The notes under the pieces: model-generated
Told to the model about the DNA's origin: nothing
Databases searched by the model: none
The model's input: only the letters and a program-made list of their open reading frames with translations
Program-made: the position numbers and the translations under genes
Source: Halodurantibacterium flavum
Lineage (GTDB): Bacteria; Pseudomonadota; Alphaproteobacteria; Rhodobacterales; Rhodobacteraceae
Length of the DNA stretch: 64,000 bases
Direction: 5' to 3'
Assembly (NCBI RefSeq): GCF_042681825.1
Contig: NZ_JBHUGH010000002.1
Coordinates: 248,001-312,000, forward strand
In this document: piece by piece, positions 16,202 through 25,050 of the stretch
How the letters are laid out: each line of letters begins with the position of its first letter
Position numbering within the stretch: position 1 is the first letter of the stretch

Positions 16202-17320
16202 GTGACCGATCAGACCACAATCCGCCGTCGCAGGACCGGCCTGACCGCCATCGACCCCGAACGCACTGCGGGTGGCTACACGCTCTTTGCGCCGCAGACC
16301 GGGGGCGGGCGGGTCGATCTGGTGGATATCGACGGGCAGAGCGCCCATCGCTGGCAGATGCCGGTGCGGCCGGGTCGTGACGCGGTGATCCTGCCGAACG
16401 GTAACCTGGGCTATAACGGCAGCCACGCGACCTCGGCCGCGCTCTACCCCGCCTGGGACCTGTGGCATGGCGGCGATTTCTACGAGGCGACGCCCGAGGG
16501 GGAAATCGTCTGGCGGCATGAAGACATCCATCATCACCATGACGCGCAGTGGCTGCCCAATGGCCACCTGCTTTATACCGTGGCGGCACCCCTGCCCGCC
16601 GACAAGGCCGCCCGCGTCACCGGAGGCGATCCGCGCAAGGACGGGGCAGACGGTGTCATCCAGTCCGACATCGTGCGCGAGGTGAACCGCGCCGGCGAGG
16701 TGGTCTGGGAATGGCGCATCTGGGACCATCTGGACCCGGCCGATTTCCCCATCCACCCCAATTTCGACCGCCGCCACTGGCCGATGGTCAACGGTCTTTC
16801 GCTTACAAGCGACGGGCTGATGCTGCTGAGCCTGCGCACCACCTCGGGCGTGGTCGCGGTGAACCGCGCGACCGGCGCGGTCGTCTGGCATGTTGGTCCC
16901 GACGTGGTGGCCCAGCAGCATACGCCGGTGGAAACCGAAGGCGGCAATATCCTCGTCTTCGACAACGGCAACCTGCGGACCGGGTCGACCTCTCCGTTCT
17001 CTCGGGCGCTGGAGTTCACGCCTGCGGGTGACGTTGTCTGGTCCTATACTGATCCGCTGCCGATGGCGTTCTTCTCGCCCTATATGGGCGGCTGCCAGCG
17101 GCTGTGGAACGGCAATACCTTCATCTGCGAAAGCGCCTTCGGGCGGCTTTTCGAGGTGACCCCCGCGGGTGAGGTGGTCTGGGAATATGTCATCCCCGAA
17201 TTCGCCCCCTATCCCGAGCCGCTGACACGCTTCATCACCGGCGAGCATAACAGCTGCTTCCGCGCCCATCGCTACAGGGCCGAGGCGCTTCCATGGCTGC
17301 GGGGTGGCCGGGATGGATGA
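16202..17320 (+). CDS. Arylsulfotransferase (ASST)-fold protein, cytosolic
   Basis: A 372-residue beta-propeller protein of the arylsulfotransferase superfamily. Repeated blades can be seen as E-x-T-P-x-G-E-I/V-V-W motifs (FYEATPEGEIVWRHED, VNRAGEVVWEW, FTPAGDVVWSY, VTPAGEVVWEY), with a His-rich segment HEDIHHHHDAQWLPNGHLL near residues 105-120. Classical ASSTs are periplasmic PAPS-independent sulfotransferases; this one has no signal peptide. GTG start at 16202 after AAGGAG. It leads an operon with a sulfonate-type ABC transporter under LacI control, so a role in handling an organosulfur or aryl compound is likely but unproven. Confidence 0.75.
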   Translation: MTDQTTIRRRRTGLTAIDPERTAGGYTLFAPQTGGGRVDLVDIDGQSAHRWQMPVRPGRDAVILPNGNLGYNGSHATSAALYPAWDLWHGGDFYEATPEGEIVWRHEDIHHHHDAQWLPNGHLLYTVAAPLPADKAARVTGGDPRKDGADGVIQSDIVREVNRAGEVVWEWRIWDHLDPADFPIHPNFDRRHWPMVNGLSLTSDGLMLLSLRTTSGVVAVNRATGAVVWHVGPDVVAQQHTPVETEGGNILVFDNGNLRTGSTSPFSRALEFTPAGDVVWSYTDPLPMAFFSPYMGGCQRLWNGNTFICESAFGRLFEVTPAGEVVWEYVIPEFAPYPEPLTRFITGEHNSCFRAHRYRAEALPWLRGGRDG

Positions 17321-18119
17321 CGCACGGCAAGTTCGCCGCACCCGCCCCCTGCTCGCCATGGGGCTGGCCGGCGCCACGGGCCTTGGCCGGCCGCTATTGT
17401 CCTTCGGCTTCATCCTGACGCTCTGGGTGGCGGTGACCGCCGCGGGGCTGGTGCCTCAGCAGATCTTTCCCTCGCCGCTGTCGGTCTGGCAGGCCACGGT
17501 CGAGATGGCGGCGAACGGGACGCTGGCCACCGATCTGGCCGTGTCGATGCGGCGCGCGGCAATCGGTTTCGGCATCGGGTCGGTGCTTGGCGTGACGCTC
17601 GGGCTGCTGACCGGCCGGGTCGCGCTGATCCGCGCGCTGCTGAACCCGTTCCTGACGCTGCTGCGCCCGATTCCGGCCATCGCGCTTGTCCCCGTCGCAA
17701 TCGTCTGGTTCGGCATCGGCGAGGGGTCGAAGTACTTCGTCGTCTCCTACACCGTGTTCCTGACGGTCTGGTTCAACACCCATCACGGGATGGAATACAT
17801 CCCCGACATCTATCTGCGGGCCTCACGCTCGCTCGGGGCGTCGCGGCTGCGGGAATTCCTGCAGGTCGTCATCCCCGCCGCCGCGCCCCATATCGTCGCG
17901 GGCCTCAGGCTGGGGGTGGCGCTCGCGTTCCTCAGCCTCGTGGCGGCGGAACTGTCGGGGGCGTCCTCGGGCCTCGGCTACAGGCTGCAAGAGGCGCGGC
18001 AGTATATCCGCACCGACCGGATGTTCTCGCTGCTGATCATCCTAGGCGCGCTTGGCGCCACCGTCGATCTGGCCGTCCACTGGCTGGGCCGCAGGCTTGT
18101 CCACTGGCAACAAGGATAA
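17313..18119 (+). CDS. ABC transporter permease, SsuC/TauC-like
   Basis: A 268-residue inner-membrane permease of the nitrate/sulfonate/taurine class, with about six hydrophobic helices and the cytoplasmic coupling loop YLRASRSLGASRLREFLQVV. The start is at the ATG at 17313, overlapping the preceding stop by 8 bp; a GTG at 17304 is also possible. It pairs with the ATPase at 18125 and the binding protein at 18907. Confidence 0.9.
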   Translation: MDDARQVRRTRPLLAMGLAGATGLGRPLLSFGFILTLWVAVTAAGLVPQQIFPSPLSVWQATVEMAANGTLATDLAVSMRRAAIGFGIGSVLGVTLGLLTGRVALIRALLNPFLTLLRPIPAIALVPVAIVWFGIGEGSKYFVVSYTVFLTVWFNTHHGMEYIPDIYLRASRSLGASRLREFLQVVIPAAAPHIVAGLRLGVALAFLSLVAAELSGASSGLGYRLQEARQYIRTDRMFSLLIILGALGATVDLAVHWLGRRLVHWQQG

Positions 18120-18124
18120 GGGCG

Positions 18125-18898
18125 ATGTCATCAGGTCACGTGCGCGTCGATCGCCTGTCGATCACCTTCGCGGGCCAGCAGGGGCCGGTCACGGCGCTTG
18201 CCCCCACCACGCTGCATCTCGCCCCGGGCAGCTTTACCGCGCTGATCGGGCCCTCGGGCTGCGGCAAGTCCACGCTGATGAACGCCATCGCGGGATTCGT
18301 CCGGCCGGCCGGCGGCACGATGACGCTGGATCATGCCGAGATCACCGGGCCCAGCCCCGATGTCGGCGTGATCTTTCAGCAATATGCGCTGTTTCCGTGG
18401 TTCACCGCGCTTGGCAACGTCAAGTTCGCGCTGAAACGCCTCGGCCTGCCCAAGGCCGAGCTGCACGCCCGCGCCATGGCCGCCCTGGAAGAGGTCAATC
18501 TGGCGCAGCACGCGGGCAAGTTTCCCGGCCAGCTGTCGGGCGGCATGAAACAGCGCGTCGCGATCGCGCGCACATTCGCCGCCAGCCCCAAGGTGCTGCT
18601 GATGGACGAGCCTTTCGCGGCGCTGGATGCGCAAACCCGGATCGTGATGCACCGGCTGCTGATCGACATCTGGCAAAAGCACCGCGCCACGGTCCTCTTC
18701 GTCACCCATGACGTGGACGAGGCGCTGCTGCTGGCCGACCGCGTCTGCGTCATGAGCCAGGCGCCCGGCCGCATCATCCGCGACTATGCGCTGGATCTGC
18801 CGCGGCCCCGGTCGCTGCGGGCGGGGGCCGATGTGCTTTTGCCGATGCGGGACGAAATCATCACCCTTCTTCACCCCACACCCCATATCGACGCATGA
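18125..18898 (+). CDS. ABC transporter ATP-binding protein, SsuB/TauB-like
   Basis: A 257-residue ATPase with Walker A GPSGCGKST (residues 42-50), Q-loop in IFQQYALFPW, signature LSGGMK (about 137-142) and Walker B VLLMDEPFAALD (157-168), followed by the switch His in THDVDE. The sequence is of the SsuB/TauB/NrtD class. It sits 5 bp after the permease, and its stop overlaps an unused upstream ATG of the binding-protein gene. Confidence 0.92.
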   Translation: MSSGHVRVDRLSITFAGQQGPVTALAPTTLHLAPGSFTALIGPSGCGKSTLMNAIAGFVRPAGGTMTLDHAEITGPSPDVGVIFQQYALFPWFTALGNVKFALKRLGLPKAELHARAMAALEEVNLAQHAGKFPGQLSGGMKQRVAIARTFAASPKVLLMDEPFAALDAQTRIVMHRLLIDIWQKHRATVLFVTHDVDEALLLADRVCVMSQAPGRIIRDYALDLPRPRSLRAGADVLLPMRDEIITLLHPTPHIDA

Positions 18899-18906
18899 GG
18901 ACCGCC

Positions 18907-19854
18907 ATGAAACACACAATCCTTGCCCTTTCCCTCTTCCCCGCGGCCGCCATGGCCGATCCGATCGCCTTTGCCTGGACCCCGAACCCCCAGACGCCGC
19001 AGGTCGACATGGCGCTCGCCCAGGGCTATTTCGACGAGGCCGGGCTGGACGTCCGGCTGGTCACCTTCGCCTCGGGGCGCGAGGCGTTCGAGGCGCTGCT
19101 GGGCGGTCAGGTCGACATCGCCTTCATGGCGGAATTCCCCGCCGCAACCGGCGCCCTGACGGGACAGAATTTCGCCATCGTCGCCGATCTGACCCGCTAT
19201 ACCGGCAGCCGGATCATCGGCAACAGCGACCGCTCGCCGCTGGACAGCCTCACCGATCTGGAAGGCAAGCGGATCGGCACCACGCTCGGCACGAACGTGG
19301 ACTATTTCCTCTCGACCGCGCTGGCGGAGGCCGGGGTTGGCGCCGAGATCGTCAATGCCGCGCCCGGGGATCTGGTCCCGGCGCTGGTGCGGGGCGATGT
19401 CGATGCCATCGTGCCCTTCCCGACCTTCTATCAGGGCGCGCAGGACGCTTTGGGCGACCGCTATCTCGAACTGCGCCCCGGGATCTATGACCCGCACTAC
19501 ATCCTTGCCGCCAGCCCCGCCATGCTGACGCGCGAGGATGAACTGACGACCTTCCTCGGGGCGCTGGTCCGGGCCGATGCCGATGTCGCCGCCGATCCCG
19601 AGGCTGCGGCCGAGGCGGTTTCGGCCTCGCTCAGCGGCAATGTTCCGGTCGCGACCCTGCAGGAGATGTGGGCGGATATGGAGTTCGGAACGTCCCTTGG
19701 TCCCGACCTGCTCGACCTCCTGGTCAGCGAGGCCGCGTGGATCGTGGGCCAGGGGGTCGTGCGCGCTGAAGTTCCCACGACCGAGGACATCGCGGCCTTC
19801 ATCGTCCCGGGTCCGCTGGCCGCCGCAGCCCCGGATGCCGTGACGCTGGACTGA
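18907..19854 (+). CDS. ABC transporter periplasmic substrate-binding protein (SsuA/NMT1-like)
   Basis: A 315-residue protein with a short Sec signal peptide (MKHTILALSLFPAAAMA, cleavage about residue 17). The mature sequence has the NMT1/THI5-like layout: QVDMALAQGYFDEAGLDVRLV, FASGREAFEALLGGQVDIAF and LEGKRIGTTLGTN. This subclass binds aliphatic sulfonates, nitrate, pyrimidine precursors or aromatic sulfonates. The start at 18907 follows AGGA by 5 bases; an ATG at 18895 lacks a ribosome site. It is the last complete gene of the LacI-controlled operon. Confidence 0.88.
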   Translation: MKHTILALSLFPAAAMADPIAFAWTPNPQTPQVDMALAQGYFDEAGLDVRLVTFASGREAFEALLGGQVDIAFMAEFPAATGALTGQNFAIVADLTRYTGSRIIGNSDRSPLDSLTDLEGKRIGTTLGTNVDYFLSTALAEAGVGAEIVNAAPGDLVPALVRGDVDAIVPFPTFYQGAQDALGDRYLELRPGIYDPHYILAASPAMLTREDELTTFLGALVRADADVAADPEAAAEAVSASLSGNVPVATLQEMWADMEFGTSLGPDLLDLLVSEAAWIVGQGVVRAEVPTTEDIAAFIVPGPLAAAAPDAVTLD

Positions 19855-19861
19855 CCCCACG

Positions 19862-20107
19862 ACAGCGGCGGTCCGGGCGGCAGGTGGGGAGGGCCTGCAT
19901 CGCGCGACCGGCGCCAGCATCGTCTATGTCACCCATGATCGGGCCGAGGTGATCGCGCCCGGCCCCACCGTCCGCGCACGCTTTCTCGGGCAGGGGGTCA
20001 GCCTCCGGGCGCCGCCCGGCCTTGCGGCCGGCGCCGCACTCGCCTGCCTGCGGCGGCGCGACATCGTGCCCGGTTTCAGAGGGTTCACCGAGGGAGTTGC
20101 CCCGTAG
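19862..20107 (+). pseudogene. Fragment of an ABC-transporter ATPase (MalK/PotA/UgpC type)
   Basis: Right after the binding-protein stop, a forward frame ending at TAG (20105-20107) contains GLHRATGASIVYVTHDRAEV, the Walker B-distal/switch segment of carbohydrate or polyamine ABC ATPases, and further on LGQGVSLRAPPGL and CLRRRDIVPG, recalling the C-terminal TOBE region. Walker A, the signature motif and most of the linker are absent, and no start codon fits. I read it as a remnant of a former transporter gene, marking a recombination scar between this operon and the TRAP block. Confidence 0.6.
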
Positions 20108-20145
20108 ACTCGCCCCGGCCTCCTGAACCGGGTCGCCGGCAGTCT

Positions 20146-20168
20146 CCGGCCCGAAAGGCCGGGTCTTT
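20146..20168 (+). terminator. Rho-independent terminator
   Basis: CCGGCC-cgaaa-GGCCGG hairpin (20146-20162) followed by GTCTTTT. It is suitably placed to end the LacI-controlled ABC operon before the TRAP operon promoter. Confidence 0.65.
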
Positions 20169-20456
20169 TCTGCATCGTTACCGCCCGCACACGCCCACGT
20201 TGAACGCCATTCCGGCGCTTCTCGTTGCAAGGCCGCGCGGCCTGAAAAGATGCGCCCAAAATGTGTTCAATCGCGATCATAATTGATCCCATTGTATACA
20301 ATCATGCCCCCGCGGACATCCCGAACCGCCTTTCAGGATGGGTCTTTGCGCGGTCTCTGCGGCAGTTTGCGGCACATCGCGGTGCTGCAAGCCGGGGCCG
20401 CCCTTCCCAACGCCCTCTCTTTGCTGAAGCCCTCTCTCTACTGAAAGGAAGTCATC
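20169..20456 (+). promoter_or_regulatory. TRAP operon leader with palindrome ATTGTATACAAT
   Basis: About 290 bp upstream of the TRAP binding-protein gene without a supported ORF. It holds a perfect 12-bp palindrome ATTGTATACAAT at 20291-20302, a form typical for FCD-type GntR regulators. The GntR gene at 25051-25740 at the far end of this block is the obvious candidate binder. The ribosome site for the TRAP gene (GGAAG) is just upstream of 20457. Confidence 0.55.
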
Positions 20457-21557
20457 ATGGATCGTCGGAAGTTTCTTTCTGCCTCTGCCGTGACTGCTGT
20501 GGGTGCGGGCATCGCCGCGCCCCTTGCCGCCCCGACCGTCGCGCGCGCTCAGGACACGTTCAACTGGCGCATGACCAACAGCTATGGCCCGACCGCGCCG
20601 TTCTACACGGTCGGCCCCGGCAGCCCGACGGACATGATCGAGAAGATCCGCATCATGTCGGGCGGGCGGCTCAACATCCAGCATTTCGCGGCCGGCGAAC
20701 TGATCCCCGCCTTCGAAGGGTTCGACGCGGTGCAGCAGGGCGTGATCGAGATGAACGCCTCGAACAGCTATTTCTGGTCGGGCAACGTCTTTGCCGCGCA
20801 ATACTTCACCACGGTGCCCTTCGGCATGTCCTTCATGGGCCACATGGCGTGGCTGTTCCACGGCGGCGGCCTTGAGTTGTGGCAGGAAACCTATGAACCT
20901 TTCGGGCTTGTCGCCTTCCCCATGAACTCGACCGGCGTGCAGATGACCGGCTGGTTCCGCGAACCGATCGAGGATCTGGGCCAGCTCAACGGACTGCGGA
21001 TGCGCATCCCGGGTCTGGCGGGCCGGGTCTATGCGTCGCTTGGCGTCGACACGCGGCTTTTGCCGGGCGGCGAGATTTTCCCGGCGCTCGAACGGGGCGT
21101 GATCGATGCGGCCGAATTCGTCGGCCCCTATCAGGACCGCGCGCTGGGGCTGCATCAGGCGGCCAGATTCTATCACACCTCGGGCTGGCACGAACCCGCG
21201 ACCACGGGCGAGTTGCTGATTTCCAGAACCGCCTGGGACAGCCTGCCCGAAGACCTGCAGATGATCGTACGCCAGGCAAGCCAGGCCGCCTGTCTCGAAA
21301 GCCTGATCTGGTCGGAATCCGTCAACGGCCCGGCCATGACCGATCTGGTGGAGAACCACGGCGTCACGGCTGCCCCCCTGCCCGCCCCCGTGATCGCGGC
21401 ACTGCGCGAGGCGACGATGGACGTACTGGAGACCGAGGCCAACGCGTCCGAGATCACGCGCAAGGTGCATGACAGCTACTTTGCCTTCAAGGCCGATCAC
21501 GACGGCTGGGCGCGCAGCAGCGAAGTGTCGTGGTTCAACGACATTCTGGGGATGTGA
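20457..21557 (+). CDS. TRAP transporter substrate-binding protein (TakP-like DctP)
   Basis: A 366-residue periplasmic binding protein. The N-terminus MDRRKFLSASAV has a twin-arginine-like RRKFL motif followed by a hydrophobic stretch and VARA cleavage site (about residue 31), as in TakP-type proteins that bind 2-oxo acids. Ligand-site pattern: LRMRIPGLAGRVYASLG and EFVGPYQDRALGLHQAA. It opens an operon with the DctQ and DctM genes and a gamma-glutamyltransferase-family gene. Substrate is probably a small (oxo)carboxylate or acyl-amino acid, not determined. Confidence 0.9.
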   Translation: MDRRKFLSASAVTAVGAGIAAPLAAPTVARAQDTFNWRMTNSYGPTAPFYTVGPGSPTDMIEKIRIMSGGRLNIQHFAAGELIPAFEGFDAVQQGVIEMNASNSYFWSGNVFAAQYFTTVPFGMSFMGHMAWLFHGGGLELWQETYEPFGLVAFPMNSTGVQMTGWFREPIEDLGQLNGLRMRIPGLAGRVYASLGVDTRLLPGGEIFPALERGVIDAAEFVGPYQDRALGLHQAARFYHTSGWHEPATTGELLISRTAWDSLPEDLQMIVRQASQAACLESLIWSESVNGPAMTDLVENHGVTAAPLPAPVIAALREATMDVLETEANASEITRKVHDSYFAFKADHDGWARSSEVSWFNDILGM

Positions 21558-21562
21558 CCGGA

Positions 21563-22105
21563 ATGAAAGCCGCGGTCACGCGCGTCGTCGAAGGGCTCGA
21601 AAGCCTTGTGCGGGCGTTCGGCATCCTTGCGGCCCTGATCTGCGTGGTACTGGTGCTTCTGGTGGCGGGCGATGTCTTTGCCCGCTACCTCTTTCGCACC
21701 GGCGCGGTCTGGGCGCAGGAATTGCAGTGGCACCTGATTTCGCCCATCGCACTTTTCGGCATGTCCTACGCGCTTTTCTCGGGCGAGCAGGTGCGGGTGG
21801 ATGTGCTTTACGAACGCTTCCCCCTGCCGGTGCAACGGCTGATCGAGGTCATGGGCGGACTTCTGATGCTCGCGCTGGGGGTGATCGTCGTCAAGCTGTC
21901 GCTGCCCTGGGTCGAGATGTCCTATGCACGCGGCGAAGGCTCGCCCAATCCAGGGGGGCTGCCGCACCGCTTCCTTCTCAAATCCCTGATCCCGCTGGGC
22001 TTCGGGCTGCTGGCAGCGCAAGGGCTGGCCCATGCCCTGCGCCATGCGTTCGATCTTCCACCGCGCAACCCCCGTGAGGCCGCGCAACTCCAGGACCTCC
22101 CATGA
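21563..22105 (+). CDS. TRAP transporter small permease (DctQ)
   Basis: A 180-residue inner-membrane protein with four hydrophobic helices and the DctQ pattern DVFARYLFRTGAVWAQELQWHL. The ATG at 21563 lies 5 bp after the DctP stop. Its last four bases overlap the DctM start (ATGA at 22102-22105). Confidence 0.88.
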   Translation: MKAAVTRVVEGLESLVRAFGILAALICVVLVLLVAGDVFARYLFRTGAVWAQELQWHLISPIALFGMSYALFSGEQVRVDVLYERFPLPVQRLIEVMGGLLMLALGVIVVKLSLPWVEMSYARGEGSPNPGGLPHRFLLKSLIPLGFGLLAAQGLAHALRHAFDLPPRNPREAAQLQDLP

Positions 22106-23427
22106 CCCCGAACGAGTTGCTGGCGATCGGGATGATCGCCGCTTTCTTCGTCCTCTTGATCACCGGCATCCCGGTCGGGATCGCGATGGCGGTATCGGCC
22201 TTCGTCTTCGGCTATTTCGGCTTCGGGCCGGTGCTGTTCGACCTGCTGCCATCGCGCATCTATGGCGTCGTGACGAACTATACCCTGCTGGCCATTCCGC
22301 TTTTTGTCTTCATGGGCGTGATGCTGGAAAAGTCCCGGCTGGCCGAGGAACTGATCGATGTCGTGGGCCATCTGTTCGGCAATATCTCGGGCGGGATGGG
22401 CGTCGCGATCATCTTTGTCGGCGTCCTTTTGGGTGCGGCGACGGGGATCGTCGGGGCCACCATCGTGACGCTGGGCCTCTTGACGCTGCCGACGCTGTTG
22501 CGACGGGGCTACCCCAAGACGATCGCGACCGGCATGATCTGCGCCTCGGGCACGCTGGGGCAGATCATTCCGCCCTCGCTGGTGCTGATCCTTCTGGCGG
22601 ATATCCTGCAGGAATCCGTGGGCACGATGTTCGCGGCCGCGATGGTGCCGGGGCTGACGCTGGCGGCGGTCTACATGGTCGCGATCCTTGGCTATGCCTG
22701 GTGGCGGCCCGGGTCGATGCCGCCCATCCCGCTGGATGAACGGCGCGCCCTGACGCGGGGCGCCCTGCTGCGCAAGGTTCTGGTCAATGTCGGTCCGCCC
22801 GTGGGGCTGGTGGTCGCGGTTCTGGGCAGCATCATCGGCGGGATCGCCGCGCCGACCGAGGCGGCCTCGATGGGTGCGGTGGGGGCGCTCGTTTTTGTCG
22901 CGGTCTCGGGGCGGCTGACGCTCGACCTCCTTTATCAGGTCGCGCGCTCGACCCTGCTGATCTCGGCGATGGTGTTCTTCATCCTGATCTGCGCGCAGGT
23001 CTTCGGGCTGGCCTTCCGGGGGCTGGGCGGCGAGAGCCTGGTGCGGGGGATGTTCGAATGGGTGCCGGGCGGGGTGACGGGGGCGCTCTTGTTCCTGATG
23101 CTCATCATCTTCATCCTCGGCTTCTTCCTCGAATGGATCGAGATCACCTATATCGCCCTGCCCCTGTTCCTGCCCTTTTTCATGCAGGCGGGCGTCGACC
23201 CGGTCTGGCTGGGCATCCTGATCTGCCTGAACCTGCAGACGAGCTTTCTGACACCGCCCTTCGGCTGGTCGCTCTTCTTTCTCAAGGGGGTGGCCCCTCC
23301 CGGTGTCAGCACGATGGATATCTACAAGGGGGCGCTTCCGTTCATCGGGCTTCAGTTCGTGGCGCTTGCCATGGTATTCCTGATGCCCGGTCTGGCGACC
23401 TGGTTACCCAGAACGATAGGATGGTGA
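22102..23427 (+). CDS. TRAP transporter large permease (DctM)
   Basis: A 441-residue inner-membrane protein with about 12 hydrophobic helices, the transport channel of the system. Typical DctM motifs are present: LLAIPLFVFMGVMLEKS, GGMGVAIIFVGVLLGAATGIVGA, GQIIPPSLVLILLAD and TPPFGWSLFFLKG near the C-terminus. It overlaps dctQ by 4 bp and is followed after 1 bp by the gamma-glutamyltransferase-family gene, so all four genes form one operon. Confidence 0.92.
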   Translation: MTPNELLAIGMIAAFFVLLITGIPVGIAMAVSAFVFGYFGFGPVLFDLLPSRIYGVVTNYTLLAIPLFVFMGVMLEKSRLAEELIDVVGHLFGNISGGMGVAIIFVGVLLGAATGIVGATIVTLGLLTLPTLLRRGYPKTIATGMICASGTLGQIIPPSLVLILLADILQESVGTMFAAAMVPGLTLAAVYMVAILGYAWWRPGSMPPIPLDERRALTRGALLRKVLVNVGPPVGLVVAVLGSIIGGIAAPTEAASMGAVGALVFVAVSGRLTLDLLYQVARSTLLISAMVFFILICAQVFGLAFRGLGGESLVRGMFEWVPGGVTGALLFLMLIIFILGFFLEWIEITYIALPLFLPFFMQAGVDPVWLGILICLNLQTSFLTPPFGWSLFFLKGVAPPGVSTMDIYKGALPFIGLQFVALAMVFLMPGLATWLPRTIGW

Positions 23428-23428
23428 C

Positions 23429-25015
23429 GTGCTGAGTTCGGCATACGGGTTCAACGGGGGCGTTTCGGCCCCGCACCGGGCGGCGGCGCTGGCCGGGCGC
23501 GACATCCTTACATCGGGCGGCAGCGCGGTCGAGGCGATGGTCGCGGCGGCTGCGACAATCGCCGTCGCCTATCCGCATATGAACGGCATCGGCGGCGACG
23601 GGTTCTGGATCATCCATCGCCCCGGCAGCCCGCCCGTGGCGGTTTCGGGCTGCGGACGCGCGGCGGAACTGGCCTCGGTCGATTGGTATGCCGGTCACGG
23701 CATCACCGGCACCCTGCCCGCCCGGGGCGCATTGGCCGCGCTGACGGTCCCGGGCACCATCGCGGGCTGGCAAAAGGCGTTAGGGCTTTGCCCCAAGGGC
23801 AATCGCCTGCCCCTTTCGGACCTTCTGGCCCCGGCCATTGCCCTTGCGGGCGAAGGCGTGGCGGTGACGGAAAACCAGTCCCGTACCACGCGCGAGAAAC
23901 TCGACGGGCTGAGGGACGTTCCCGGCTTTGCGGAGGCGTTTCTGGTCGATGGCGCGCCCCCCAGAGCGGGGCACAGGCTGGTGCAGGCGGCCCTTGGCCG
24001 GACGCTGGACCATCTGGCGCGGAACGGGCTGCAGGAGTATTACACCGGCGACCTGGCAGCGACCCACGCGGCCTGGCTGGAAAAGACCGGCAGTCCGCTG
24101 CGCCGTTCCGATTTCACCCGGTTCGCGGCCGAGACCACCGACCCCCTCATGACGGACCTGAGCGTGGGCCGGGCCTGGAACATGGTCGCGCCGACGCAAG
24201 GCGTCTCCTCGCTCATGATCCTCGGGCTATTCGACCGGCTGGGCGTGACCGAGGCAGAGGGGTTCGCCCATCTGCACGGGGTGATCGAGGCCACGAAACT
24301 CGCCTTCATCCGGCGCAACGCGGAACTGGGCGACCCGGATCACATGGAGGGCTGCGCGCAGGACTGGCTTGCGCCCGACGCGCTGGACGCGCTTGCCCGC
24401 CAGGTCGACCCCGCCCGCGCCCGTCCCTGGCCGGAAATTGCAAAGCCGGGCGACACGATCTGGATGGGGGCCGCGGACTGCGACGGATGTGTCGTCAGCT
24501 TCATCCAGTCGGTGTTCTGGGAATTCGGCTCGGGGCTCACCTGCCCGGAAACGGGCGTCTTCTTCCAGAACCGAGGCGCAGGTTTCAGCCTTGATGCCGG
24601 ACCGAACCAGTTGCGCCCCTTTGCGCGTCCGTTCCACACCCTGAACCCCGCCCTCGCGCAACTGAAGGATGGACGGGTGCTTGCCTATGGCACCATGGGC
24701 GGCGAGGGTCAGCCCCAGACGCAGGCCGCCGTCTTCAGCCGCTACGCGATGTTCGGGCAGGACCTGCAACAGGCCGTCTCCGCGCCGCGCTGGTTACTGG
24801 GCAGGACCTGGGGCGATGCGAGCGTCAGCCTCAAGCTGGAAGCGCGCTTTGACCCCGCCTTGATCGAGCGCCTGCGAAACGCGGGCCATGAGGTGGAGAT
24901 CATCGCGCCCTACAGCGATCTGGCAGGTCATGCAGGCGGCGTTGCGGTTCACCCGGACGGCCTTGTCGAGGTCGCGTCGGACCCGCGTGCGGATGGGGCG
25001 GCGCTGGCCTTCTGA
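23429..25015 (+). CDS. Gamma-glutamyltransferase-family protein, no signal peptide
   Basis: A 528-residue Ntn-hydrolase precursor of the GGT/cephalosporin acylase family. The likely autocatalytic nucleophile is Thr343 in KPGDTIWMGAADCDG, followed by the family blocks SFIQSVFWEFGSGL and FFQNRGAGFSLD and, later, YGTMGGEGQPQTQ. Classical GGT is periplasmic with a signal peptide; this protein begins directly with the GGVSAPHRAAALAGRDIL domain and is probably cytosolic, like the YwrD subgroup. GTG start at 23429, one base after the DctM stop. It likely hydrolyses an imported gamma-glutamyl or acyl-amino compound. Confidence 0.85.
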   Translation: MLSSAYGFNGGVSAPHRAAALAGRDILTSGGSAVEAMVAAAATIAVAYPHMNGIGGDGFWIIHRPGSPPVAVSGCGRAAELASVDWYAGHGITGTLPARGALAALTVPGTIAGWQKALGLCPKGNRLPLSDLLAPAIALAGEGVAVTENQSRTTREKLDGLRDVPGFAEAFLVDGAPPRAGHRLVQAALGRTLDHLARNGLQEYYTGDLAATHAAWLEKTGSPLRRSDFTRFAAETTDPLMTDLSVGRAWNMVAPTQGVSSLMILGLFDRLGVTEAEGFAHLHGVIEATKLAFIRRNAELGDPDHMEGCAQDWLAPDALDALARQVDPARARPWPEIAKPGDTIWMGAADCDGCVVSFIQSVFWEFGSGLTCPETGVFFQNRGAGFSLDAGPNQLRPFARPFHTLNPALAQLKDGRVLAYGTMGGEGQPQTQAAVFSRYAMFGQDLQQAVSAPRWLLGRTWGDASVSLKLEARFDPALIERLRNAGHEVEIIAPYSDLAGHAGGVAVHPDGLVEVASDPRADGAALAF

Positions 25016-25050
25016 GCCCGGCGCCCCCGGCGGCGACAGCTCGCGTGCCG

